DNA from: Helopsaltes ochotensis | Lineage: Eukaryota > Chordata > Aves > Passeriformes > Locustellidae | Assembly: GCA_013400155.1 (NCBI GenBank) | Contig: VXBM01001602.1 | Coordinates: forward strand, 91,700-155,699 | DNA length: 64,000 nt | Reading direction: 5' to 3' | Part shown: in pieces, positions 28,935 to 41,196 of the stretch | Layout: the number at the start of each line of letters is the position of its first letter | Position numbering within the stretch: position 1 is the stretch's first letter | The notes under the pieces: model-generated | Seen by the model: only the letters and a program-made list of their open reading frames with translations | Database searches by the model: none | What the model was told of the DNA's origin: nothing | Made by a program: the position numbers and the translations under genes

Positions 28935-31900
28935 ACTACTGATTCTTTTGAATTTTGCAGTAGTCAGATTTTTCTTTCAACTTCTTTTCCACAAATAGGC
29001 ATGCACTATGAAGCCATTTACTGGTGTAGATGGGAGATTGTTTTAAAAGGCATAAAGGCAGGATATTATTTTTTAATTTGAAGTTGCTTATTTGAACAAG
29101 AAGGCAAAAGCATTTTTACTTAATTGTAACTAGTCTTACATTTTTCCTTGAGGGGCTGTCACAGTGGTGTTCATTCCGCTTATTTGGTGGAAGTTCTTTG
29201 TGTGCACAATAAAGATAAGTCAATTAGTGTATGTACATGATACTTCATAGTCCAGAAAAGTCAAGTAGAGCTACTAAAAAAAAAATCCATGATACCTCTT
29301 TGAGTAATAACTTACATATAGGGTCTGAAAAGTGAGTCTTGTCAGTGATGAGAGTCTGTTAGTAGGGTTTTTGTTGAAGATGGTAAGCTGTAAAATTGTA
29401 TTTGCTATTATTCTTTTATTCCTATCTTGCACAGACTTAATGAAAAAGGGTTGTCTCATTGAATATCCTACTCTTAATATCTTTTAGATGCTCTGCTACC
29501 AAAGACTAGAGGAGGCAGTTCTAGCAGTCTAAGCACTCTTTCAAATGAAAATGTTAAGATACATTGTACAGTTGCAGATGGATGTGTTTTCTCTCCGAGT
29601 TTAAAGTGCACGTTTCAGCACTTGAATAGTAACAGTGATGTTAGTTGTATTGCTGGTTTACTAATCTTACTCTGTACTCTGTCATTTTTCTTTTAAAGTT
29701 AAGTCACTAATGCTAATTTTAAATTGTCTTGTCTAATGAAATCATCCTAAAGCCCTCAGACAAGGGCCTATTTTGTGCTTTCCAAAAAACCAGTATGGTC
29801 AGAGAGCTTTGTAACTTGTAAATAGGCTAGTTGAAGATTTTTTTCTTCCCTGATTTAATGTTTCAATGCTGCAAAATTCCTCTTGAATTTTTTTTTTTTG
29901 TATGCATATCTGTGTCATAATGGATATGTGTTCACATTAGTGTATGTTAAGGTTTCTACTGAAACGCAGAAAAACAGATTCTTTAAAGCAGATGACTTGA
30001 TGTGTTTCTCAAACACTTCACAGGTAACTTCACAGCCATATTGATCTGTATACTAGAACATGACAATTGTGTGCAAGCCAGTACAAGAAATCCCTACTAG
30101 GTGACTAGGTGAAGAGTGTTAAATGGATATAGAATTGTTAACTCAGATGTCGGCTGTAGGATTCACCTAAGCCATTATTGCAGGGACTTTGGATCTGAAT
30201 GTCACTTCCGCACTAAATAGAGATCATATTGTAAGTAATGTAGCTTTTTCTTGATAACAGCAGTAATTAAGCAGTAATAAAGTGTATCTCAATGTATAAA
30301 GTCCTTTCTAAAAAACGCATTCACCTTTATCTAGTCAGAGGAAGTTCTATCACTGCCACCTCAGTTGATCAAGGGAAAAAATATTTTGGATTTATGCTGT
30401 TTCTGAGGTAATCACATCTCATTCAGCAATGCAGTGAAATGCAGTCTTAAGTGTGCCTTAAATTTGTCCTTTTGAAAAGGACCACCTGTTTCAAGCTTCA
30501 GACAAAAATGTAGAGAAAATCAATAAATTTTTGTCTGTAGAATTTGAAATGTAATTTTGGGTTCAGTGATTTCCATCCAGAAGATCTTTGTCATTTCAGT
30601 TGTGTAAATATATAAATAGTAAGTGTACACTCAACTTTAGAAGTGTTTACTGACGGTTGTGCTAGTTTTTTTCAGTTCATTTTCATTTCTTTTCACATGC
30701 TTGCATTACATTATTTTGTCAAGCGGTTCTATCACAGAATTCCTCTTACAGTAAGTTAGAAATACCTTTGAATTATGTCATTCAGTTACATAACTGAGAT
30801 GTTTATATCTAAGACAACCATAAGTCTATCTTGAATCTCATGGATTTTTTGTGCAGCATGACTACCAATGCAGGTAATTTACTGTTGAAGACCCTAGTGG
30901 TAAAGCTGTCCATGAATAAAAGTAAAATACTGACAGCAAATTAAAATGCTTGCAGATTGTTTTGCTATTTTGCTATGTATTAAAAGCAAAATAGCGGTGT
31001 CTCTCAAATTCCATGTTGATTAAAATCCACCATATTAGAACTATGAACTTGGAAGGCTGAAGTTCTGTGAATTGATAGAATGAGTGAGGCACCCATTATT
31101 TCTGTTAGAATGTAAAACTTTGAAGTGATTAGGATAAACTGTTATTTTTACAAAATACTGAAGTATAATTTTTAAGTTTTGTGTGCATACTGCCAGTAGT
31201 TTCTGTGTGTGCACTTCATACATGCTTTGTTCCTGCAATCCTCATTTCATGATCAGAAGCACTGTGGAAAACAGGAAAATGGCATGAAAGAGCATATTCC
31301 AGCAGACACCAAAATTACTGTACAGAGCCAATCTATATGTAAACCAGTGGACAGATGTTTTTCTCAGCAGCAATAGCTTGTTAGCCTAATTTGAAATGAG
31401 AAAAAAATACATTTAGAAAGCAATAATAAACCTTTCTCTTTTTTTAGATTCACTAGAAATTAATGTGTGCATTCTGATTAAATATTTAACAATTAACAAA
31501 CAAGCAAGCATCCAAAGATTTTTAAGTACTCCTGAGCATTTTTCTTAGTAATGCTCATAGCTCAATTAAAAATGAACACCTCCTCACCCTGTCCAAACAA
31601 CAAAAAAACCCCACAGAACTCAGGTAGGTGTAAATATTTTCAAGCTTAGAAGGTTCTTGGAAGTACAACTTGACACAGATGTTAATATACCTGTTCAGGT
31701 ATCTTTAAGTAGTAAATACTTTAGAACCCAGCCAAAAGCATGATGAAGAGCTATCTGACTTCCAGGAAATGTTCTAAACTGAAGTGTTGGTGTAAAACCC
31801 AAGATGATTTTGTTCCTTGTTTGTGTTATCTCCTAGTCCAAATACTATCCTTGTTCAGGGTTCCACTCTGAATGCTGATTAGAGGATGTTCTGATTAATG

Positions 31901-33576
31901 TCTGTGTGACCTGTTCAGTAAGTAATGCATTCTACGTATTGCATCACCATAATACGGACACTAGTGAGAAGTTGGAAGTGATGCTGTTTAAGGCAAAACT
32001 GTCACAGGAATCAAAAGGGGAGATTACCAAATTTTGTGAATCACCAATCTCAAACACCTCTATTGAGGAATGTCTACTTAGTACAGAGATAATTACCCAT
32101 TACTTTTTAATTATCTCAGTAGCTAAAAGGATGCATTTCTCGGTAGTATGCCAGTTTGACAAGTGCTGGCTGTAGCACCTCTTGCTTTCTGCTATCTGCA
32201 GAAAAAAACATTTTCTTGATTAAAGTTGTTACATTCTTTCATGTTATTACTAGAAAATTTAAAATAATGCTGCTTTAGTCTAAACCGGCATGTGCTATAC
32301 AGCCTCACTTGTTTACCGGTGAGACATGGCTGTTTCATTAGGTCCAGGATTTCAAACTCTGTCTTGGGTGTCTCAGTTTCTTCTTCAGGGGGCTTTAGAA
32401 GAGCAGGTGATAGAAGATTATATCGTTCTAGTTTCCTTGATTTTTCTACTGCTTTTAACACAAAGCCTTCTAGGCGATAACTTTTTTCCCTTTCAAATTC
32501 TCTTTCCTGTGCAAGTATTTATGAGCAGGCAGCCCTAATAAAGATTTTATTGAGATTCTAAGAGTATGATGAAATAGATTGTATAAAATGTCTGAAAAAA
32601 TTTGCAAGCACTATACTTTTCTACTCATGTGCTAGGAAACTCACAGAGTTCATAGAGAAACAAAGCAAATTAAAGCTATTTAAATGCATTGGTGTTACCT
32701 TCTGGCTCTCCCAAAATGATTGTACTTTCTAAGTAGATTTTTTCACTGTAGCATGTAGAGCAGCGCTTTAATACATAGTCACTGTTCTTTGTTCAAAATC
32801 CATTATGTCCTCTAGCTTTCTTTTCTTCATCTGCATAGTGCTTTTTTTGAAAGCTTATGTTTTATTTAAATAGCATTCTTTTTCTTCAAAGGATTTTAAA
32901 AAATGAATGCACTAGATTAATAAAGTTTTCTTATTTTTCTTATTTCATTTTAGAATGTGCTGTTTAACTCTCCTCAATAAATTTCCTTCTCCATGAAAAG
33001 TTCTTATATTTCTGTATTAACCAGAATAGAAGTAATGAATGAGATGTTAAAAAAAAAAAAAAAGAGAGAGAAATAAAAATTTTATTCAAAATTATATATA
33101 TTTGTCATGATAGTCTGGTTCTAGCATGTTCAAGAATGTAACTAAAATGGCCTTTTTCCTAGTAGATTATTCTGTCCCTAATATGCAACTTGAAAAATTG
33201 TGCACAAGCTAGACCAACCTCAGGAGCTGTCCCATGCAAGTTTGTACATAGTAGTGAATACCAAAGTCTTGATTTTTCCTTTACCATTCCTCTCCTTGCC
33301 ACCAGATATTCTAATTATTCTTACTCAGAGTGAAGGAATTTAACCAACCAACAGATTGGCTGAAAGCTATGAAGAATTTCACTTTTCCCAGCTTGGAGAA
33401 TTAATTTGTTCTAAATGCCTCTCATCTTGATACATTAAAGTAGACAAACTGGAAAGATTTTAATTCATGGGCTGTTTTACTATTTGATTGGCTTTTTCTA
33501 AAAACCAGCTACTTAAAAATTACATTTTCTTAGTGGCCCTTCTCAAGAAATTTCATAATTGTTCTTTTGTCTCACT

Positions 33577-33629
33577 TTTTTTTTGGTTTTTGTTTGGGTT
33601 TTGGTTTTGGCTTTTTTGGTTTTTTTTAA
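33577..33629. repeat. T/G low-complexity tract
   Basis: Runs of T broken by GG or GGG (TTTGGGTTTTGGTTTTGG core). Similar tracts occur at 48808-48868 and, as the complement, at 6300-6445 and 10610-10640. Confidence 0.85.
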
Positions 33630-36600
33630 TTCCAAAACTGGGTCCTATTAAGTGTCTTAGAATGCAGCTTTGAAATGACACATCTTGTCTTACAGTAACA
33701 GTCTAGCATTGACTTGAGCTACATACCCCAAAACAGCCAATACATTAAATTTATTATTGTGGAACTATCAGTGTATGTTTATATACCCATTTTACAGAAG
33801 CTTATGGAAAGCTTAGCTGGAGAATTTACAGTCTACACTAGGAAAGGAAACACAGATTTCAGTATTCACTTTTCCTTTTGCCTTGCATCTACACTTAAGG
33901 TCTTTCTGCAGCTGACACATACTTGTTTTGTCTTCCATCTTTGCTGTGTCAAAGGAGTCAGACATAGGAGTGTTCACATACAGATTTAAGTGCACATCAT
34001 CGCTGAAAATCAGTTGAATATTTAAAAATCTAAATATTTAGTTGGGATTCTAAATCTTGCTATGAAACATTTGATTAGTTACACCAGACCTTTTATACTA
34101 TTTAGTGTCTTTTTTTAAGTAAAACAAAGCAAAATATTGTTGCATATATAAGAGAAGTTCAGTCTTGGTGGTGGTTGATTTTGTTATGAGAGAATACAAG
34201 GTTCCCAGTCTTATACTGTAGAAAATGATGTGCTAGTGAACTGTGACAGGCAAAACCTTAAATACTCTGACACTTGGCTAGAAAAAACACCAACCACAAC
34301 CTTTCATCTCAGGCTGTGAGGTAGCGCAGGGAATGCAAATATGTCCAGGCAAACTGCTCTGTCTTGCCAGGTGCACAGGCTTGGAAGTGGAATAATATCA
34401 AGCCATATAGACACAATGCCCCTGCTCATCCTGGGATCAAGATTGTCTTTTCTACCTGAGCCACAACAGTGGTATTACTATAGCAGTCAGCAAGGTAGTC
34501 TTTTCATACGGAACTTTGTCACATGTTTAATATTTATAAATAGAAGTATTTAAAGTTAGTATGTTTTTCAGTATAATAAGTACTGCCAAATCAGATTTCT
34601 GAACCAGGTGTTCTACTTGAAGGGAACCCAGTTACAAACGAGAAAGATGAAAAATGATAAAACCACTGCAGGTGCTTGTTTGGATTGGTCTGGAACAGAA
34701 TTGTATCTGAAGATGCTATAGGCAGAGGGTTCCTACTTCATGGTCTCACTTGCTGGGAAAAGGCCAAAAGTTAATTCTGAAACTTTTTGTGGTTCTGACC
34801 TTCCAAAATACTCTCAGTAGGTTGATACCTCAAATACACCTTACATCTACCTTTGTTTTCCCATTCGTCATGTAATCTTGACCATGCTAGCTGACAGCCA
34901 GCACAAATGTGCTACATCTCAGTGTCATCAGTGTTCCTAACAACGTTCTTGGGTCTCCTCCAATGCCCTTTTGAATCCTTCAGATGTCACTGTTACCCAT
35001 TTCTAAAGACATTGAAATTAGGCACAAAACCTCTACTGGAGTGATGAAATACTTTCCCAATTTTTATTTTCACCCTGATTTCTTTTCTTTGGCGGAAACA
35101 ATTTGAAGTGAGCATTTCAAAGCTGGTTATTATATTACAGTTTCCAGTGTCTTCCATCTGATAGTTAAGTTTTGATGGGTTTTGAAGGAACAGTTTCTAT
35201 GTACTCTTACTGTTCCTCTATGCTTTTCCTGCCTCGATAAAGCAGTGGCGTCTAGCCAGTCACTGCAGCGTATTTCCTCACCTTCTTAAGAGAGAAAGTC
35301 CAACATGTCCCCAAAACATGCTGACACTTTCTGCAAAGAGCATCTTCTCAGGCTCTGTGCAGCAAGAGGAGCATGCAAAAAGAATAAGCCTGCCTTTCTA
35401 GGACCTTACCCAGTTTTTGATCCCTTCTTTGCAGCAAGTCTCTGGATTTAGGAAGACAAAGTTAGCAGCTGGATGAGTTTCTCCCCTTGTTAGTTATCAT
35501 CTGTGCTAGTGGACAGGGACCTTACATGAATTGCAAAGTCAGCAGCTGGTTGTGCCTTTTGTGAAGGGTGGCCACTTTTGCCATGTTTGTTCTGAGCACT
35601 TGAAATACCAAGCAAAGCCCTAAACTCTGCTGGCACCTGTGCAGTGCAGGAATTGCTAGGTCTTGTCTGGGACATGTGGCAAATGCTTGCTTTTACATGT
35701 GCCTTTTCCTGTTGCTTCTTTAAGAACAACACTATTGCATTTCCTCTGTTTAATTCTCTCCTGCATAACATAGAGCTTGATGAATGCAAAAGTGGTGAGA
35801 GGAATTCATACTCCCTACTCATGGGTGTGGTGAGGATCCTATGCTCTGCATCAGAGTGCCATTAGATTTGTTGTTTTTAATGGTGAAAAATTTAACAAAT
35901 TTAACAAATACTTCTTGGATCATGGTATTTCTATTAAAAACCACATATGTTTTTTGGCTGTATAGACTGCAGAAAAATAAATTTGAACTAGTTTCTTTTT
36001 ATTCTTTTACCTTTTATCTTTATATTTTGTATCCTATGTACCTGTACATTTATTCTGTGTACAGTGTGCTCCTTGACAAAATGCATTAGTACTTTATTTA
36101 CTTTCTTCTCTCAAAAATTATGTTTTCTGCATTTATTTCCATCTGAGTGTTTCACAACCTAATGGACTTAGAGGAGGATGTAAAACTGAGCAGCCAAACA
36201 GCACTGGAACTGGGAAATCTCTTCTAGTTGGACTGAGGAGTGGATTGTGGGCAAGAAAAGGAGGGACTTTTGAAGCTCAAAAGTGTGGTTATTTATATAA
36301 TTTTTTTATCTGCCTTCTAAAATGATGAACACTTTTTAAACCAAATCCATAGGAAGTAGCAAGTTGTCAAGTGTCAGTATTGTAAGATTTTTCTTTTGAG
36401 AGAAGCTCTTCTTGTGAAAATTGAACTGTATGGCAACTCCTCTCACAAAGATGCAAATATTGCATTTGAAAAATTTTCTAAGCACTTGCTGATTTTGTTA
36501 CTGATGCAACAAACCTGAGATTTTATATTCCTTTCTTTAATGCTTAGCTGCTGATTGAAAATGTTTTTAGAAGTGTCAGCAGTGACCAAAGATTACTGTG

Positions 36601-37160
36601 GTTTTGAAGAACTGTGAAACTGAAGGATTTGTGAGGGATGTTAAGTGAATTTACTAGGATTGATATATGTCTGTACTTGCTTATCATGTAGACTTGGTGC
36701 CTTGGTAGCCATCTGCTACTGAGGGTTAACACTGGTACACTTTGAGATTTCGTTCTGCTTTTGGTTATTTCAAACTTGCAAGAGTTTAGTTTATGTCAGC
36801 TTTGCAGGCCATGAAGGGTCACATAGAACCGTGTCAATAGTTAGGAGGAATCTTGTAAACTAAGGAGAAATTATTGTTGATAGAAGTTATTTTAAAGAGG
36901 AAAAAAGTGATTTTCAATGCAAGATATGCTGAATGCTTTTTTTATGAGAGTAGGGTGTCTTTCTTAGTTTGATAGAACCTATAAGGAGAAACAGCTGAGA
37001 TAAAATCTAAAATGTTTTGCAGATTTCTTTTAATTTTTGAAAGGCATTTTGATCCCTCTTTTTTTACTCTTGCTTGTAGTTAAGATGTTTTTTCTTCCCC
37101 GGATTTTTGTTGCTCTTTACTGTGTTCATTTCCCAAGCCTGGTGACTTGCTGCTGTGAAA

Positions 37161-37175
37161 CCAGCAGAGGGTGCC
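37161..37175 (+). promoter_or_regulatory. Candidate CTCF-binding site
   Basis: CCAGCAGAGGGTGCC differs by one base from the core CTCF consensus CCA(C/G)(C/T)AG(A/G)(G/T)GGC(A/G)(C/G). It sits in a locally GC-richer patch (about 37130-37290) with several CpGs. This is a motif match only. Confidence 0.35.
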
Positions 37176-37289
37176 CAGCACATGCGTAGTCGTGGCTGTT
37201 TCTTCCCAGCCAGCCCGCTGTGGTGCGGCTCTGTGGAAACCAGAGATCTGCTGCCTTAAGCCCTGTACAGGTGAGGTGCTCTAGACCTT

Positions 37290-39270
37290 CAATACAATTC
37301 TCAGAGTCATTCACTGTTGTGCCTCAGTGCACTGCTTTCTGTACAATTCCTGTGTGGACATGCGCTCTGGGGTTGTTTTCACTCTCCGGTGTTCCCTTTT
37401 TTGGACACTAGGTTGAATTTTGTTTTCCGGTTTTTCATTGTGGATTGTTCCTAATGGCATTAGGAGAAACCCGAAGGTTAGGTTTTCCATTATTGAAATG
37501 GAAAGGAAATCTCAGAAAGCTAGAGATTTTGGGGTGATAACCTTTGTGAGTGACTAATTTTTTATTTCTTTATTAAGACCTTTCCTGGTTCTTCTCTGAA
37601 ATTTTGATTTCTTTTTTTTTCTCCCCCCATAATACAGTGAGTATCTTTTCCCTCTGTCCAAGAATAATGTGATTGTAGTATTCTCTGCAGGTACGGAGTA
37701 TGGATTAAATTATGTTCTTTATGGTGAATTAAGGGAAGGAAGTTAAGGCAAATCTGATTTTATCTGGGGGCTTTTACAGTATACACTTTCAGTTTTTTAC
37801 ATGGACATGAGGTTTTTCAAACACAGATTTAATGAGCTGTTTTTAAAAACTGCTGCTTAAAAAGAAAATAAGTTAATAGATTTTTTTCATTGCATCTGAT
37901 AACAGAAATCCTGGTTTGTCCCAAGCAGTAGGAAAGAGGCTTTTTTTCAGTTTTATTTATATTCGCAAAGAAAGAAACTTCTGTAAATCCTTTTTCTCAT
38001 GTTAGAATCAGTTGTGTGAAGAAGGGTCAGAGTGGTTTTCACATAGCAATACCCAGATTTGGTCCCACAGAAGTTAAGCTGTTTGATTGCTGCTTGAATT
38101 ACTTTTGTTGGGGTAGCACAGTAGTCCAGCACAAACCTCTGGACAGATCTCCCTGTGTGTGAAGCCAAGGGCAGCGTGTGTCATTCATAATCCCACTGTT
38201 GTCACTTGTCTGTCTTGGATTCTGTCACTCCTTTATCAACTGGCCACCGTCTTACTGAGGGCATGTCAGTAAATCATGTTGTCCCTTCACCTCTAAAGAG
38301 TTCCACTTCTGCATTCTTCTCACAGCAGAGAGAAGGAAAAGCTCCCAGCTTCCAGATTTCTAACTCAGGCTGTCCAGCTCCTGGTGAGATGAAAGAGAAG
38401 CTTCATTTGAATGTTCAGTGACTAGTAACTGGAGAGGTGGCAAGGGGGATGGCTTGGTGCCAACACAGCAGGCATGTTCGTAATGGGAGCATAAAGGCTG
38501 CTCTCCACAGCAGAGGCAGGGCCATAAGGAGATGGATGGGCTTTTGTAGAGTCACTCTGTTCACATGGCAGATGAAGGAATACTTGTGGGTGTACCAAAG
38601 AAAACCATGTTGTACATATAAAACAACAGACAAACTTCATTGCATAAGTGACTGCAAAACAAAAGGAAATTTGGTTAGGTCTTCAAATATGGTTTGCAAA
38701 TTATGACTGCCTATAGACTCAAAAGGGTGAGAATTGAAGATAACTAAAAATTGTCACTTTGAAAATAAGATACATCGTATCTATAATTTTCTTTATAAGA
38801 AGTCAAGATCTGAATTTATATTAAACAATATCATTGCTAAACAATTTTATGTTGATATACTATATTCTCTCCTCAAAAAAATAATGGTTCTATTTAATTC
38901 TAGATCAGAATGTTTAGGTGGTCATTTTAGTAAGAGTAAACCTAGCTACAGGGAGGAAAAAATCCAACAAAAATTACAAATGGAAACTAGATTAAATAAA
39001 TTATCATAATACTCTCTTTTTTTTTTTAATTTAAACAACTTGAAAATAAAAATTAAAATATTTTCAACCTAAACAATCCTTCTAAAGGTTATTTTGAGTT
39101 TCTGTGTTTTATGCTGCTACTGTAAATGCAGGACAGGTTCCCTGCCAGGTTTCCAGGTCCCTATGTCAGGCCACAGCACCAGGAGGAGCACCTGTGCTCC
39201 ATGTGCCCACACTGTGGATGGAGCTGCTCAGCAGCTGTCACCCTTTGTTTGGTACGTGCGCTGTCCTGGG
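37290..39270. other. Intergenic sequence, no recognised gene
   Basis: Mixed composition. Overlapping frames at 38415-38706 and 39094-39400 reflect locally higher GC just before the SINE. No family similarity recognised. Confidence 0.55.
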
Positions 39271-39410
39271 AGAAGGCGGTTGGTTGGAGCATGGTGCTGG
39301 TAACACCAAGGTTGCGGATTCAATCCCTCTATTGGCTGTTTACTTTAGAGTTGGACTCGATGATCCTTGTGGATCCCTTCCAACTCTGAATATGCTGTGA
39401 ATCTGTGTGA
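39271..39410 (+). mobile_element. TguSINE1-like SINE (tRNA-Ile head, CR1 tail)
   Basis: The left half resembles tRNA-Ile(AAT): GGTTGGTTGGAGCATGGTGC, TGGTAACACCAAGGTTGCGG and a B-box-like GGATTCAATCC. The right half is a CR1 3' tail: AGAGTTGGACTCGATGATCC, TTGTGGATCCCTTCCAACTC, then TGCTGTGAATCTGTGTGA. This head-tail union is the structure of the passerine TguSINE1 family, mobilised by CR1 reverse transcriptase. About 140 bp, + orientation. Confidence 0.88.
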
Positions 39411-40534
39411 AAGTTGCCATAGCACTGAGGTGGGAAGGAATGGGGAAGTCTTCTGTCCACCTCTTTGCGGGCCAAGTAACTGCAGGCGCAGATAGTTCTC
39501 CTTCCGGTCAGAGCAAAGTGCAGGCTTTCCTTGGGATCTTCTAGGGGAGGATACACTGCTGGTTGAATAGTATCTGTTTCCAAAGGTCAGCTTTATTAAA
39601 GATACTTCAAGTATCAAGAAAATAGGGGGTTTTTTCACATGCCGATGTCATTAGGTTTGGGCCACCCACCCTACTGTTGCTCATCCCCAAGTGAGCATGC
39701 CTGTAACAAGGAAAGGTGATGTCTCTCAAAGGAGTTGCTTGAAACAAAATCTCAGAGTCATTCTGTTGAAACATAGTTCTCTAGGCAACTTAGCAAACCT
39801 TGAAAAAACTGCTGCTTCTCATTTTATTTTATTTTATAGCTCTCCTAGCTTTAAGACACTCATAAAAGTCTGAGAGACGGGGAGAAGTCATAGTATCATT
39901 TGAAAGTAGTCAACAAAATTACTCATTGTATCCAATTCTCGACCTCCAACATGGCAAAGCTTTCACTGCCTGGAAATGGGATGAGATTTTGAGAGTAGGA
40001 GCTGTGTATGTCTTCCATAAAATGTTCCTGATTTTCACTGTTATTCTGAGAATTTGTACCTGCATGTGAAAGTATGAAAGGAATCATCACACTCAGGTTT
40101 TTACAGTTATCAGGGCATTGTGGTTCCCCATTGTTGCTCCAGACATATTCTATATCCCTAAAAAAAATTTGTTATTCTAATATATATCTGAAATATTCAG
40201 TGCTGACACAGCTAGAGATACTAGCTTACATTAACTCAGAGACCACTGTGGAGTTATGGTAGAATCTGTTCCTAAACTGGCAAAATGTCTACCTCACCTG
40301 TTTCCCAAATTAGTGCTGGATGTCAAATGAAGCAGTTTGTGATTTCCTGTGACACACGGGACCATCAACTGTGGTGTCAGAAGCAGATGCTCATCCTGCT
40401 CAGCAGCTCCCTGAGAGGGTGAGGAAGGCACCCTTCAAACTGACCAGAGAGCCAAGTCCAAGCGGTCGCCTCTGACTCACAATCAGTACCCATCCATACT
40501 CATTTCAAGAGAGTATAAAGTTAGTTTTAGTAAT

Positions 40535-40552
40535 TAAAAAAAAAAAAAAAAA
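40535..40552. repeat. A run
   Basis: A run of about 18 adenines starting near 40535, with no recognisable element upstream that would make it a retroposon tail. Confidence 0.7.
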
Positions 40553-41054
40553 GTGCTCCCCAAGCATATAAAGAGGTAGAAGAGGTAGACAGGAAAATAA
40601 CCTTGTGGCAGAATTTAGTCAAGATTAAGTATTTACAGTTAGATTAGATTCTCCTCTAGTAAATAAATTCAAAATTTTATATCATTTCTTGTCTTAAATA
40701 TTCTTATATTTAAGAATACTTATGACCATTTCCTGACAGTTCAAACTATGCTACTGTTACAGAGCAGGTAGCATGTTTCTTTTTGTCTCCTGTGTAAGTG
40801 GATGAGATGGATGCTGCTTTGGTAGCTATTGAATGCCCATCTGCTTTGTGCATCTAAGGTCCCAATAGTGACCATTGGAAAGCAATAATTAATGCGGTAC
40901 GTAATTTAAAGCTCTCCTGCCTTCTTTTCTACCCTTTTATTTCATCCTTGATGGTCTTCATTTGAGGAGGTTGAAAGGCAACACTGCCAAAAAGAGAAAG
41001 CATAAAAATAATCCACTGGAATATGTCTGTTGGAAACATGATCAGATCCTGAGA

Positions 41055-41196
41055 TGAGCACAGTTGGTCAGAGTATGATGCTAATTACACCAACATCATC
41101 ATCAAATGGGTTTGATCCTTGAACAGACTATTCACTTAACAGTTGGACTCACTGATCCTTGTGGGTCCCTTCACAATGCCGTGATAGTCTCTGTGA
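41055..41196 (+). mobile_element. TguSINE1-like SINE, second copy
   Basis: The tRNA-Ile-like head reads GAGCACAGTTGGTCAGAGTA, then GATGCTAATTACACCAACAT, and a B-box-like GGGTTTGATCC. The CR1-like tail reads CAGTTGGACTCACTGATCCT, TGTGGGTCCCTTCACAATGC, ending near GTCTCTGTGA. Same orientation as the copy 1.7 kb to the left and more diverged, with a small insertion in the head. Confidence 0.82.

Larger units (their letters stand above)
28784..37120. other. Intergenic sequence, no recognised gene
   Basis: More than 8 kb of AT-rich DNA. Visible features are a 46-bp tandem duplication (28843-28934), an A run with GA repeats (33050-33071) and a T/G-rich tract (33577-33629). Open frames up to about 110 codons (for example 35490-35822 reverse) show no family motif or splice context. 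It may contain intron or 5' UTR of the next gene, but I cannot show that. Confidence 0.6.

Noticed and set aside
39271..41196. tRNA-Ile-like sequences as functional tRNA genes
   Set aside because: Only the 5' head resembles tRNA; there is no complete cloverleaf acceptor stem, and a CR1 tail follows directly.
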